In this document: piece by piece, positions 1 through 8,195 of the stretch | Layout: the number at the start of each line of letters is the position of its first letter | Numbering within the stretch: position 1 is the first letter of the stretch | Assembly: GCF_014288115.1 (NCBI RefSeq) | Contig: NZ_JACOOK010000003.1 | Span: 1 to 64,000 of the forward strand | Source of the DNA: Alistipes_A hominis | GTDB lineage: Bacteria > Bacteroidota > Bacteroidia > Bacteroidales > Rikenellaceae | Direction of reading: 5' to 3' | DNA length: 64,000 bases | The notes under the pieces: generated by a model | Told to the model about the DNA's origin: nothing | What the model saw: only the letters and a program-made list of their open reading frames with translations | The model's database searches: none | Position numbers and translations under genes: made by a program

Positions 1-85
<85 letters not shown>

Positions 86-87
86 TA

Positions 88-119
88 GAGTCCTCCGAGC
101 ATTCGGGGGACTCTTTTTT
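88..119 (+). terminator. Rho-independent terminator of the rRNA operon
   Basis: An 11-bp stem (GAGTCCTCCGA / TCGGGGGACTC) is followed by six T residues. A near copy follows the second 5S-like sequence at 2274-2309. Confidence 0.85.
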
Positions 120-484
120 GTGCGGATATTGATAGGGGTAGTATCGGTCGTGGTGCGAGGGAACGAGCTTCGCTTCCGAACAGAAGGTGATTGCTTTTTG
201 GTATCTTTTTGGTTCTTTTTTTGTTTTTTTTGTTTTTTTTGTAAATATGCGTTTGGATATTGCTATTATCTTTATTATTATCGTCATATATATATCTTTA
301 TTATCTTATTAAATGTTCATGTATGAGTAAAGTTTCTTCATTATATACGGTAAGGGTAATTTGTGGATTTGCAGTCGTTTCGTTTAATCTTTCGACTAAT
401 GGAGAGTAGCTCTTTGATATGAAATGGATTGAAACGATGATCTTATATGATTTCATTATTTATTAATTTATTAGAATAATAGTT
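120..484. other. Gene-free AT-rich stretch ahead of the first NVEAL gene
   Basis: It holds a T-rich low-complexity run near 195-245 and AT-rich sequence up to the NVEAL start. A 68-codon open frame here translates to low-complexity aromatic sequence without a credible start context, so I do not call a gene. The last roughly 70 bases probably hold the promoter of the NVEAL gene, but no clean promoter element is visible. Confidence 0.5.
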
Positions 485-834
485 ATGAAAAAGATGATTT
501 TGTGTTCATTTGCCGTTGCGTCAGTTATTGGCACTTACCTGCTAAATGAAAGTACCACTTATGAAAGTCCGTGTCTATTAGCTAATGTAGAAGCATTGGC
601 GCGAGACGAAGGTAACTCAGATCTTTACATAAGATCTTCGAATGGTTGTTATTATGAATTTTCAGGGCCGAAAAATTCAGAAATTACGGTTTCTGTCGAA
701 GGGTAACGCTTACTTTAAAAACGGATAGAACGGGTAAGGCGTATTATTATTCGGCGAGTGGAGAGGTGCATTGTGCTGCAGGGGGGAATGAGTTATGTAC
801 TCCGCAGAATTGCAGTGCGGGTCCATCCAAATAA
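485..834 (+). pseudogene. NVEAL-family small secreted protein, frameshifted
   Basis: The ATG at 485 opens with MKKMILCSFAVASVIGTYLL, a hydrophobic signal or anchor segment, followed by the family motif LLANVEALARDEG at about residues 30-42. The frame stops at 704-706. In the -1 frame the reading continues without stop to a TAA at 832-834 and yields a plausible Cys-bearing tail (VTLTLKTDRTGKAYYYSASG, then further residues with three Cys, ending CSAGPSK). One missing G in the GGG run at 701-703 would rejoin both parts into a protein of about 116 residues. A propeller lipoprotein gene follows 53 bases downstream, as in the other units. The lesion could be real decay, slippage or a sequencing error. 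Confidence 0.75.
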
Positions 835-887
835 GGCCGTAAAGCTGATATCATTTAACGTTTGGGGCTATTTTAGAATTGGAATTC

Positions 888-2063
888 ATGAATAAAGTAT
901 TGTCTGTGAGTGTTGCATCCTTGGTTTCGTGCTTATTTTTATTTTCGTGTCAGATGCAATGTAATACATGTGAATTTCAGTCTATTACGATAGATCTGGA
1001 CGAGCATACGGTTGAGTTGCAACGATTGTCTCTTATCAAAGATATCCGGATTGTAAGGCTGGAAACAAACGATAGCGTATTGGTCGGACGAATCGATAAA
1101 GTTCTGATTCATGACGGCAAGATATATATCGGTGATTTTTATGCCAGTCAATCTCTATTTATTTTTGACATGCAAGGCAAAGCAATCCGTAAAATCAGTC
1201 GGAAAGGTCGAGGGCCAGGAGAATACATTCAGCTACGTGATTTTTTTATCGACGACCAATCCGGTACGTTGAATTTGCTGACAAGGAATTCGTCGGAAAT
1301 ACTTTCGTTCGATCTGGACGGAACTTCCCTAATTTCTCAAACCGAATTGCCGAAAGAATTAGTTGCTATATGCCCTATGCGCGACGGTGTTGTTGGATAT
1401 GCGGGGGGATATGCGCAAGATGGTTCTTATGAACTCTGGATATTGGATGAAAACTATAAAGTTGTGAGAGGGGATATTCCGATAGAAAAGGGATGGGAAA
1501 GCATGTATTATAACGATGCATATGCTTTTTCATCGTACGACGGTGTCGGTTATTTTCTTGCTCCGCGTGAGAATCTTATTTACAGTTGTTCAGAAAAGGG
1601 CGCGACTCCTTTGTTCCGATTGGATTTTGGAAAATACGGTTGGCCGGAACAAGTGAACCGTTTTGAGAAGTTACAACATCTGGACCCGAATGAAGCGAAC
1701 GGATTTGTTCAGAAGATTAACTGTTTCCAGCAGACCGAACGTTATTGGGTATTCTATTTCGTATTTGAAGGGCAACCTCGTTTGCTGGTATATGACAAAC
1801 AAACGCGAGCGAGTCGGCTCTGCGAACCGGTCGTCAATGAGACAAAGTATTTTCTTCCTTTCGGTCGAATACGCGCAATTTCGCAGCAGGCTATCATTAC
1901 AGAAATAAGTGCATTGAATATGAAACCGTTCGTGGATGGGAGAGATGAATATAACGATTTTGAAAAGGATTATCCCGAACAAACCGCACGATTGCGCCAA
2001 ATCATCCCGTCTATCGAGGTCGACGATAATCCTTGTCTAATTATTTATCAATTAAATCCATAA
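888..2063 (+). CDS. Six-bladed beta-propeller lipoprotein (unit 1)
   Basis: The 391-residue protein starts at the ATG at 888, giving a lipoprotein signal peptide with lipobox Cys (LFLFSC near residue 20). It resembles the BF3164/DUF5128 six-bladed propeller lipoproteins of Bacteroidota. The conserved blade motif RKGRGPGEYIQLRDFFID falls at about residues 105-122, next to F-D-x-x-G-K turns (FDMQGKAIRKI). Such proteins sit in the periplasm or on the outer membrane; their ligand is unknown. It follows the frameshifted NVEAL gene and precedes the second 5S-like sequence, with no thioredoxin-like partner. Base composition is AT-richer than the units at 2885 and 6774. Confidence 0.85.
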   Translation: MNKVLSVSVASLVSCLFLFSCQMQCNTCEFQSITIDLDEHTVELQRLSLIKDIRIVRLETNDSVLVGRIDKVLIHDGKIYIGDFYASQSLFIFDMQGKAIRKISRKGRGPGEYIQLRDFFIDDQSGTLNLLTRNSSEILSFDLDGTSLISQTELPKELVAICPMRDGVVGYAGGYAQDGSYELWILDENYKVVRGDIPIEKGWESMYYNDAYAFSSYDGVGYFLAPRENLIYSCSEKGATPLFRLDFGKYGWPEQVNRFEKLQHLDPNEANGFVQKINCFQQTERYWVFYFVFEGQPRLLVYDKQTRASRLCEPVVNETKYFLPFGRIRAISQQAIITEISALNMKPFVDGRDEYNDFEKDYPEQTARLRQIIPSIEVDDNPCLIIYQLNP

Positions 2064-2160
2064 AGTTCGGTTTTTTAGACAAGGGAACCGGATTGAACAG
2101 AAGGAATTTTTACTAAAGGTATCGCTGAGTCTGTATGATGTTGTAGGATAACAATAAAGA

Positions 2161-2272
2161 TTTAGGTGATTATAGCAGCGAAGTTCCCCCTTCCTATTTC
2201 GAACTGGGAAGTTAAGCCCGTTTACGCCGATGGTACTGCAGTAACATGTGGGAGAGTAGGTCGCCGCCTCTT
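2161..2272 (+). rRNA. Second, diverged 5S rRNA copy (possibly a pseudogene)
   Basis: About 110 bases align end to end with 5S rRNA. The core GCCGATGGTACTGCAGTAAC and GGGAGAGTAGG is intact, and helix I can form (AGGTG with CGCCT). The 5' half has diverged (CAGCGAAGTTCCCCCTTCC and TATTTCGAACTGGG), which weakens helix II against GCCCGTTTACGCC. It lies alone between two protein-coding units with no 16S or 23S nearby, and is followed by a copy of the rRNA terminator. I read it as a duplicate dragged along when the array expanded. Whether it is transcribed or used is unknown. Confidence 0.7.
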
Positions 2273-2273
2273 A

Positions 2274-2309
2274 GAGTCGTCCTTCGAGTAATCGGGGGAC
2301 TCTTTTTTG
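2274..2309 (+). terminator. Terminator after the second 5S copy
   Basis: The stem GAGTC...GGGGGACTC with a T run matches the terminator at 88-119 apart from changes in the loop side, so it was duplicated together with the 5S. Confidence 0.75.
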
Positions 2310-2541
2310 TGCGGGAGCGTAACGCAGGGGAGGATGGGGGGAAGAAACGGAGCGCTCCGCGCCTGTTCCGGACGGAACATGAAGAGAAAGCCCGCCTGAC
2401 GATTCGAAGCCGGGATTGGTAGTTAATTGATTCCTTTTTGGTGAGGTTGCTTGTCCGTTACCGGGTTTGTTATTATTATTGCAATGATGTTATGTGTTAT
2501 TTATTATCAATTATTTATTAAACTATCAAAACGTTATTGTT

Positions 2542-2862
2542 ATGAAAAAAGCATTTATCTTTTGGGGAATCGCGGGCATTTTTACATTATTGGCTACGGG
2601 CGTCTATCTGAAAAACAGCGGACTTCGTGGTTACGGTGATTTTTTATTGGCCAATGTCGAAGCGCTGACGCAAGATGAAAAACCGGAGCCGCCCAAAATG
2701 GGTTATAGAATAGTTTCTTATATTCTGGAGCCTCCTTGTTATGTAGCATTCCCTGGACTTAGTCCGACCGATCCGCCCCAACTCGTTAAGGGAAAGACTC
2801 CGGTGTGTATGTATGTCGAGGGGGGAGAACTTGCCGGATGTCCGGATTGTATGATCGGTTGA
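2542..2862 (+). CDS. NVEAL-family small secreted protein (unit 2, intact)
   Basis: The ATG at 2542 gives 106 residues: MKKAFIFWGIAGIFTLLATG, a signal-like hydrophobic segment, then LLANVEALTQDEKPEPP at about residues 35-51, then a variable tail with four Cys (PPCYVAF, TPVCMYV, GCPDCMIG). An upstream in-frame start at 2494 would add AT-rich residues ahead of the signal segment and is not favoured. The NVEAL family (Pfam PF14055) is restricted to Bacteroidota and has no established function. The gene is 22 bases upstream of a propeller lipoprotein gene, implying co-transcription. Confidence 0.8.
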   Translation: MKKAFIFWGIAGIFTLLATGVYLKNSGLRGYGDFLLANVEALTQDEKPEPPKMGYRIVSYILEPPCYVAFPGLSPTDPPQLVKGKTPVCMYVEGGELAGCPDCMIG

Positions 2863-2884
2863 TCGATTTCATAGCTTGTAGTCG

Positions 2885-4066
2885 ATGAAAATCGCGAAAG
2901 TTTTGTGTTTGGTTATTGCGGTTTTTGCAGGAGTCGTTTCCTGCAAAAATCGCAATATGTATCGCCGGGCTTCGTCCGATTCGCTAACCCGGTTGTGGAT
3001 CGAACCGAAAAAAGACGGAGTTTCCGGAGCCGAATTATTCGATTCGCTCCGTTTCGTTCAATTGGAGACTACCCCGGAATCGATGTTCGATTATGTGCGC
3101 TGCCTGAAATTGCTGAACGGCAAATTCTATTTACTCGACCGGATGGGGACGAAGTTGCTCTGTTTCGATCGAGACGGGAAATTTCTGAAAAAATTCGAAG
3201 CGCGGGGGAACGGGCCCGACGAGTATTTCATGCTGTGTTTTCTCGCGGCCGATCCGGTCAGTAAGAAAATATTGGTTGCGGACGATGTCGTTCGCAAGAT
3301 TTTTATTTTCGACGAACTTCTGAATCTCGAGCACGTGGTTAAAGTCGATTTCGCGCCAAAACAAGTGATCGCGTTCCGCGACGATATGATCCTGAGGTAT
3401 GAAAACGACAACAAGGAACAGTACCAGGATTCGCTGCTGCGGGATTACGATTTGCACTGGATCGACCTGAAAGGAGACGTCGTCCAGGGCATGATAAGGA
3501 ACCGGACGCCTAAATACGGTTTGTCGTTCCTGTCGGCCAGCGGTTATTTGGACAACGGGGATATTCTATACTATCCTACCTTGGGGGATACGGTTTACCG
3601 TGTCGCCGTGTCGGAACGTACCGTATCCCCGGCTTATATTATAGAGAGTGGGGACGAGGACGTGAAATTGCTGAACGACGAGCAGCGCCGGGAAATGGAT
3701 CCCAATGCGGAATTGCCCGAATATGAGAAGCGAAACTATTTTTTTCCGGTGGAGTTTTTCAATGTCGGATCGCATATCTTGTTACGTTCCGGGATGGACG
3801 ATATGTACCTTTATTCGAAAAATTCCGGAAATGCGATCCGGTACGATAAAACGCTTGAAAATATGAGCGGGGATCGTACTTTCGACTATTTGACCAGCAT
3901 TATCTATGCGTGCGACGGGGATTGGTGTTACGGTCCGCATCATGCGATAACGCTGCAATATATGGCGAAAGATTACGGATTTTCGGGCAAATACAAGGCG
4001 ATGATAGACAGTATGGAGACGGACGCCAATCTTTTTTTGGCATGTTTTAAGGTAAAGGATTTCTAG
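2885..4066 (+). CDS. Six-bladed beta-propeller lipoprotein (unit 2)
   Basis: The 393-residue protein begins MKIAKVLCLVIAVFAGVVSC, with the lipobox Cys at residue 20. Propeller-type repeats follow, including LLCFDRDGKFLKKFEARGNG at about residues 90-110, the degenerate form of the RKGRGPxEY blade motif (here ARGNGPDEY). The family is DUF5128-like and of unknown ligand. The gene is preceded by an intact NVEAL gene and followed one base later by a thioredoxin-like lipoprotein, making this the most complete unit of the array. It is clearly GC-richer than the propeller genes at 5337 and 8680, so the units probably differ in age or source. Confidence 0.85.
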   Translation: MKIAKVLCLVIAVFAGVVSCKNRNMYRRASSDSLTRLWIEPKKDGVSGAELFDSLRFVQLETTPESMFDYVRCLKLLNGKFYLLDRMGTKLLCFDRDGKFLKKFEARGNGPDEYFMLCFLAADPVSKKILVADDVVRKIFIFDELLNLEHVVKVDFAPKQVIAFRDDMILRYENDNKEQYQDSLLRDYDLHWIDLKGDVVQGMIRNRTPKYGLSFLSASGYLDNGDILYYPTLGDTVYRVAVSERTVSPAYIIESGDEDVKLLNDEQRREMDPNAELPEYEKRNYFFPVEFFNVGSHILLRSGMDDMYLYSKNSGNAIRYDKTLENMSGDRTFDYLTSIIYACDGDWCYGPHHAITLQYMAKDYGFSGKYKAMIDSMETDANLFLACFKVKDF

Positions 4067-4067
4067 G

Positions 4068-4586
4068 ATGTTGGCAAGATACTTTTTGCTGATCGTAGGG
4101 ATGGGGCTGAGTATGGGAACCGGCTGCGATTCACGGAAAGGAGCCGAGTACCGGAAACTGGAATCGTTTATGGAGCAACGCATCGACTTGAGCCGGCTGT
4201 ATGCGCCCGAAGATCTGGCGAAAAGTACCGTACGGATGCCCGGCCCCAAGATTGTCCACTACCTCGATTCTTCGGGTTGCGTCGGTTGTAAGTTGCAGAG
4301 CCTGCGGATGTGGAATGTGGTGCGAGGGCGTATGCGCGTTCCGGTCGTTCTGGTCGTTCACGTCCCGGATATGCAGGCGATCCATGCCCAGATGAAAATG
4401 ATTCACTTTACGCTGCCTGTGCTCTACGATACGTTGGGATCTTTCGCCGCGACTTATCATATCGACCGGGAGGCCTACCATACGTTTTTATTAAACGGTC
4501 GTAATCAGCCTCGGGCCGTCGGCAATCCGATAGGGAGCGACAAAATCTGGCGTTTGTACGAATCGGCTATCCGCTCCGACGAGTGA
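4068..4586 (+). CDS. Thioredoxin-like lipoprotein (unit 2)
   Basis: This 172-residue protein has a lipoprotein signal (lipobox Cys20, GTGC). A C-x-x-C pair (C71-V-G-C74) follows a beta-strand-like segment (KIVHYLDSSG), and a later strand reads HTFLLNGRNQP. That order fits a compact thioredoxin fold acting outside the inner membrane. The pair CVGC differs from the CPPC of classic TlpA, so oxidoreductase activity is uncertain. It starts one base after the propeller stop, hence translationally coupled, and a strong terminator follows. A dead homologue lies at 9817-10122 in the same position relative to its own propeller gene, so propeller plus thioredoxin-like protein is likely the ancestral pairing. 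Confidence 0.7.
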   Translation: MLARYFLLIVGMGLSMGTGCDSRKGAEYRKLESFMEQRIDLSRLYAPEDLAKSTVRMPGPKIVHYLDSSGCVGCKLQSLRMWNVVRGRMRVPVVLVVHVPDMQAIHAQMKMIHFTLPVLYDTLGSFAATYHIDREAYHTFLLNGRNQPRAVGNPIGSDKIWRLYESAIRSDE

Positions 4587-4605
4587 CTTCTTTCGTATGT
4601 AAGTG

Positions 4606-4649
4606 AAAACAACCGGCTTGCTGTCGCAGGACAGCAGGCCGGTTGTTTT
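4606..4649 (+). terminator. Terminator of unit 2
   Basis: Stem AAAACAACCGGC / GCCGGTTGTTTT enclosing a second complementary pair (TGCTGTC / GACAGCA). The flanking A and T runs allow termination in both directions, as expected for a site once placed between this unit and valS. Confidence 0.85.
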
Positions 4650-4661
4650 GTGTGTATGTCC

Positions 4662-4765
4662 CGACTGCGCGATACGTTCCCGCAATGCTTTGGTTTTGGT
4701 TTCCTCGTCGTGCCGTTCGGCGTGTTCGGTTTCGATCACTTTGGCCGGGGCGAAACGTCCGTGAG
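4662..4765 (-). pseudogene. Fragment of the valS 3' end (remnant 1)
   Basis: Read on the minus strand, the frame gives KVIETEHAERHDEETKTKAL and then RERIAQ, which matches the end of intact ValRS (KVIETEHAKRHDAEAKIKAL, KERIDQLQ). The valS stop codon is lost. Upstream of KVIE, both remnants share a deletion of about 8 bases relative to valS: GGCCGGGGCG is followed directly by GAAACG. The shared deletion shows that one remnant was copied from the other or that both came from a common copy. Confidence 0.85.
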
Positions 4766-4825
4766 TTTATTGTCCCCCGCAGCCAGGCTTTTCGGAAGGC
4801 TTTTTTGTATAGGAATTGATGAACC

Positions 4826-4987
4826 GGAGCGTTTACGATAAGCAATTACCTGCTGCCCGTAACGATAATAGTTCCTAATAAGTTCTTTTTTAGTGATAAC
4901 GGTTTGTTGATAATGGTAATTATCGTTAATATTGTAATAAAGATTGTGTTCAATCTTGCCATTTATTGATTATTAAAATCAATTATC
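4826..4987 (+). repeat. Long leader repeat, copy A (second copy at 8196-8351)
   Basis: Sequence from CGTTTACGATAAGCA through the NVEAL start codon is highly similar to 8196-8351. It shares AGTTCTTTTTTAGTGAT and GGTAATTATCGTTAATATTG. The similarity continues leftwards into the valS fragments, so the repeat unit is valS fragment plus leader plus NVEAL start. A shorter third copy of the promoter part is at 6462-6493. Confidence 0.8.
4903..4934 (+). promoter_or_regulatory. Promoter with GATAA half-sites, NVEAL unit 3
   Basis: TTTG (4903-4906), a 20-base spacer and TAATATTG (4927-4934) match the Bacteroidota promoter form except for one base. The spacer holds an inverted repeat GATAA-N6-TTATC, and further GATAA-type half-sites lie upstream (ACGATAA twice, GATAACG). 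These look like operator sites for an unidentified regulator. Confidence 0.6.
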
Positions 4988-5266
4988 ATGAAAGAAGTAA
5001 TTCTATGTTCGTTTGCGGTCGTATTGGCTGCCGGTGCTTATTTACTAACAGCGGACAAAACCAGTGAGGGGGCACTTCTTTTATCAAATGTCGAGGCGTT
5101 AACGCGTGATGAAGGCGGACAGTATGAGTATCCGGACGGATATATGTATAGTTCCATTTGTGGCGTGCAAATCTCCAAAGGTAAAAAATGTAAGGTGGAG
5201 ATTATAACCTGTCAGGGAGGAGGAAGTGGATATAATTCAAAACGTTGCCCGACACACAAAAGTTAA
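4988..5266 (+). CDS. NVEAL-family small secreted protein (unit 3, intact)
   Basis: The 92-residue protein opens MKEVILCSFAVVLAAGAYLL, then LLLSNVEALTRDEGG at about residues 30-45, then a variable tail with Cys residues (SICGVQI, KKCKVEI, ITCQGG, RCPTHKS). Signal segment and NVEAL motif are nearly identical in the other copies, while the tail shares almost nothing with them beyond Cys. The gene is driven by the promoter at 4903-4934 and precedes a propeller gene by 70 bases. Function unknown; a secreted or surface-retained peptide is an inference from the signal segment. Confidence 0.8.
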   Translation: MKEVILCSFAVVLAAGAYLLTADKTSEGALLLSNVEALTRDEGGQYEYPDGYMYSSICGVQISKGKKCKVEIITCQGGGSGYNSKRCPTHKS

Positions 5267-5336
5267 TTGAATTATTTGATAATGAACAGAACCAGAATCG
5301 AGATTTGGTTCTGTTCTTATATTTTATTTTAACGAA

Positions 5337-6461
5337 ATGAAAAAGGCAAATAGTATTCTCTGGTTCAGCGTATTTGTTTTTATTGCTTGTTGCTCTAAAG
5401 TAAAAAATGAGGAAAACGTTAGGATAGACCGGACTATTATGTTTGATCGGTTTCCGGATTCTCTTATTGCTACGTCTGTTCGTTCAGTCGATTATATTTT
5501 GTTAGAAGATGTGAAAGAGTCTGCTTTCTCGGAAATTAATAAGCTCGTGATGAAAAACGGAAATATTTATATCGGGGATTTTCGGAATCATAAGATCGTT
5601 GTTTTCGATTTAGCCGGGAATTTTAAGTTCGCAATTGATCGTAAGGGAAGAGGGCCGCAGGAATATCTTGAAATTAAAAACTTTGCGGTCGACGATCATT
5701 CTATTTATGTCATAGACAATTATCGACATATACTTTATGTTTATGATTCCCGATCGGGGAAATATTTAAATAAGAAGAAATTACCCGTGGTAGTCTGGGA
5801 TGTCGAGTGTTTTGATAACGGTGATTTTCTTTTTGCATTCGCACCATTACCCGGAGGCAGCCTGTCGGATAAGCAATCACCGCACAGGCTTTTTGTTATG
5901 GATTCCAATTGCCGCATAAAACGCAGGTTGTTTACTTATTCCGAGGAAGATCCAATCGGCAAGCAAACCTATTTTTCGACAACGGAAGATCGCATTGTTT
6001 TTCATTCGTGCGGTTCCGATGTTTTCACTGTCTTTTCAAAAAATAATGCAGACACCATGTTCAATATTGCAGTCGATTTCGGGCCGAATAAAATTCCCCG
6101 GGATAGTCGTGGTGATATACACGCAATTAATGAGAATGGTTATCATTATCTTTATGGCACTCCTGTGATGTGTAGGGATTATATTGCATTGGAAGTCAGT
6201 ATTGGTGATTTTTTAGATTGTTTTCTTTATGATGGAAAAAACGGAGGGATTACTGTGAATTCGGCGGAGAGCAGTTTTAAATGCTTATGGTTTCCGTTAT
6301 GTAGTTATAATGATAAATATGTTTGTTTTCTTGCAGGAGACGATAGTTACAAAAGTTTGGTAGCGGATGGTTTTGAACGTGCGGAACCGGTCGTGGAAGA
6401 GCATCTTGTTAACGGCGGCGGAGTATTGGTTTTATACACGATGGGGACGATTCATAATTAA
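5337..6461 (+). CDS. Six-bladed beta-propeller lipoprotein (unit 3)
   Basis: The 374-residue protein has a lipoprotein signal (FIACCSKV, Cys near residue 19-20), then the segment IYIGDFRNHKIVVFDLAGNF and the blade motif DRKGRGPQEYLEIKNF at about residues 102-117. Family: DUF5128-like propeller lipoproteins. Codons are AT-rich compared with the genes at 2885 and 6774. The stop codon at 6459-6461 abuts the next promoter (6462-6493). No thioredoxin-like gene follows. Confidence 0.85.
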   Translation: MKKANSILWFSVFVFIACCSKVKNEENVRIDRTIMFDRFPDSLIATSVRSVDYILLEDVKESAFSEINKLVMKNGNIYIGDFRNHKIVVFDLAGNFKFAIDRKGRGPQEYLEIKNFAVDDHSIYVIDNYRHILYVYDSRSGKYLNKKKLPVVVWDVECFDNGDFLFAFAPLPGGSLSDKQSPHRLFVMDSNCRIKRRLFTYSEEDPIGKQTYFSTTEDRIVFHSCGSDVFTVFSKNNADTMFNIAVDFGPNKIPRDSRGDIHAINENGYHYLYGTPVMCRDYIALEVSIGDFLDCFLYDGKNGGITVNSAESSFKCLWFPLCSYNDKYVCFLAGDDSYKSLVADGFERAEPVVEEHLVNGGGVLVLYTMGTIHN

Positions 6462-6493
6462 TTTGTCGGTAATGACAATTATCGTTAATATTG
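6462..6493 (+). promoter_or_regulatory. Third copy of the array promoter
   Basis: TTTG (6462-6465), exactly 20 bases, then TAATATTG (6486-6493), with the same GTTAATATTGTA context as at 4927 and 8298. The spacer inverted repeat is slightly degenerate (GGTAA-N6-TTATC). It would drive the propeller gene at 6774 through a leader of about 270 bases that contains an NVEAL relic. Confidence 0.6.
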
Positions 6494-6545
6494 TAGTGAA
6501 ATCCGATTAATTTTGATATTTGTTCATGGTTAGGGACGGTTGCCG

Positions 6546-6623
6546 GAGAAAGTCAGTTCCGTATTCGTTGCGGTCGTATGGGGGTGTCGCCGCTAATGGT
6601 TGATTTGGGACAAGGCGAAAGGC
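6546..6623 (+). pseudogene. Relic of an NVEAL gene (unit 4)
   Basis: AGAAAGTCAGTTCCGTATTC then GTTGCGGTCGTATGGGGGTG align with the start of the NVEAL gene at 4988 (GAAAGAAGTAATTCTATGTT, CGTTTGCGGTCGTATTGG). GCTAATGGTTGATTTGGGAC followed by AAGGCGAAAGG aligns with the NVEAL-coding stretch at 577. No open frame survives and the part between is deleted. The position, between the array promoter and a propeller gene, is right for an NVEAL gene. Confidence 0.5.
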
Positions 6624-6773
6624 GTTTTTTCAGGGTCATACGGCGGCCGTGATCGTTTTGTGGGATGGCGTTCGTAAAATAAGCTTATGGACACGCCCTG
6701 TAACGGAGTGGAAACGATTTCTTGCGTGAATGCGTAGGGGGTGGTTGATATATGAACGAATCCGAACGACGGA

Positions 6774-7934
6774 ATGAAGACAAGGTTATTTTTGATAGTT
6801 GCATGTTTGTCATGTGTTATAGGGTGTCATGCCAAGGGAGGGGAGGATGGCGCTTCGGTTTCCTTCGTGCATGCGGATGTCCGGGATTTGTTTTCCGATA
6901 GCGACCGCAGCCAGCCCGATACTTCGATCTTTTCGAAAAGTCGCGTGATTTTTTTCGAGACGACCGAGGGAGCTCTTTTAGGGGATATCAGTAAGGTATT
7001 CGTTTTCGAAGACCGGATCGCCGTTTATGATGATCGGAGTTGGAAAATATGCGTATTCGATACGGTAGGCCGGTTTTTGTTTTCGATCGACCGGAAAGGA
7101 CGCGGTCCGGGCGAATACATAAAGATCCGGGATTGTTGTTTCGATTACGACAGGCGGCAATTCGTCGTTTATTCGGATGTGCCTTCCAAATTTATGCGGT
7201 TCGATTATAACGGCAAATTTATCGGCGAGGTACTGACAGACGAATTGTTTTTTCAGTTTGCCATTGCGAAGGATCGCTTGATCTGCATGGATATGCGGGC
7301 GCAAAACGGAGATGATTTTCTCGTTGAGTTGCCCAATGACGATCGGTCGTTGCGTCAAAAGAAGGTGCTGGATCTGCCGTTGATCGATCTCGGGCCGTTT
7401 TATCCGCCGGGAGCGTTGATACAGACCAGTACGAAACCCTATTTCGCACGGCGTTTTGCCAATACGATTTATCAATATGACGAAGGCGCCGTCGTTCCCC
7501 GTTACCGGATCGATTTCGGCAAATACAATCTGCCTGAATCTTTGCAAAAAGGCGATCGGCTGTCCGATCAGGAGTACTTGCAGCGGGGGTGGGATCGTGA
7601 TTATGTCACCGGGTTGGCGAATATCAAAGAGAGTTCCGGGAAGCTGTATTTTTCGGTCAATAACCGGGGCTTTTGCGTGCTCGATACGCGGACGAACGAG
7701 GTGAAGGCTTTCCCGATGATCCTGGATACTCAAACTCAAATTCCGTGCAACGGAATGCTGCCGACGCAGGATATCGGAAATAAATATATTGCGTTTCTTC
7801 CGTCGGTGAATCAGGTGTCGTTGAAAATTTATGTCGAGCATGTCGCTAAGGGAGCGGCTCCTTGGTTTAAGGAAAAAATAGAGAGGATGAAAGAGGACGA
7901 TAATCCGATCCTGTTCTTGTATGAGGTTCGTTGA
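6774..7934 (+). CDS. Six-bladed beta-propeller lipoprotein (unit 4)
   Basis: The 386-residue protein starts MKTRLFLIVACLSCVIGC, a lipoprotein signal with Cys18 as the likely acylation site. Blade motifs include ICVFDTVGRFLFSIDRKGRG followed by PGEYIKIRD at about residues 95-122. Composition is GC-richer than units 3 and 5, like unit 2. The NVEAL gene that should precede it is reduced to a relic. A terminator and a valS fragment follow directly, so this unit lacks a thioredoxin-like gene. Confidence 0.85.
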   Translation: MKTRLFLIVACLSCVIGCHAKGGEDGASVSFVHADVRDLFSDSDRSQPDTSIFSKSRVIFFETTEGALLGDISKVFVFEDRIAVYDDRSWKICVFDTVGRFLFSIDRKGRGPGEYIKIRDCCFDYDRRQFVVYSDVPSKFMRFDYNGKFIGEVLTDELFFQFAIAKDRLICMDMRAQNGDDFLVELPNDDRSLRQKKVLDLPLIDLGPFYPPGALIQTSTKPYFARRFANTIYQYDEGAVVPRYRIDFGKYNLPESLQKGDRLSDQEYLQRGWDRDYVTGLANIKESSGKLYFSVNNRGFCVLDTRTNEVKAFPMILDTQTQIPCNGMLPTQDIGNKYIAFLPSVNQVSLKIYVEHVAKGAAPWFKEKIERMKEDDNPILFLYEVR

Positions 7935-7956
7935 ATGGTCGATTTTTAACGATAAA

Positions 7957-7998
7957 AACAGGAAGCCCGTTGTCTCCACACAACGGGCTTCTTGTTTT
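7957..7998 (+). terminator. Terminator of unit 4
   Basis: A long stem AACAGGAAGCCCGTTGT / ACAACGGGCTTCTTGTT is flanked by A and T runs and can work on both strands. It sits just before the valS fragment, as the terminator at 10198 sits before intact valS. Confidence 0.9.
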
Positions 7999-8008
7999 GT
8001 AAATGTTT

Positions 8009-8112
8009 TTATCCCAGTTGCGCGATGCGCTCCTGCAACGCCTTGATTTTGGCTTCCGCGTCGTGCCGTTCGGCATGTTCGGTTTCGATCATTCTGGCCG
8101 GGGCGAAACGTC
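8009..8112 (-). pseudogene. Fragment of the valS 3' end (remnant 2)
   Basis: On the minus strand it reads MIETEHAERHDAEAKIKALQ then ERIAQLG and a TAA at 8009-8011, nearly identical to the ValRS C-terminus, with the natural stop retained. Homology to valS ends about 35 codons in. The GGCCGGGGCGAAACG junction equals that of remnant 1. Confidence 0.9.
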
Positions 8113-8195
8113 CGTGGGTTTATCGTCCCCTGGCCGGCCGACTGCCGGCAATCCTGTTTTTCGAAGGACTTTTTTACATAGGAATCGATGATCCC

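Noticed and set aside
120..326. 68-codon open frame behind the 5S terminator
   Set aside because: It spans a T-rich low-complexity run, its translation is Phe/Tyr/Cys-rich without domain, and it sits in what should be an rRNA trailer.
6978..7979. 333-codon open frame on the minus strand over a propeller gene
   Set aside because: It runs antisense to a lipoprotein gene with clear signal peptide and blade motifs. Its translation is rich in His, Arg and Ile without family similarity.
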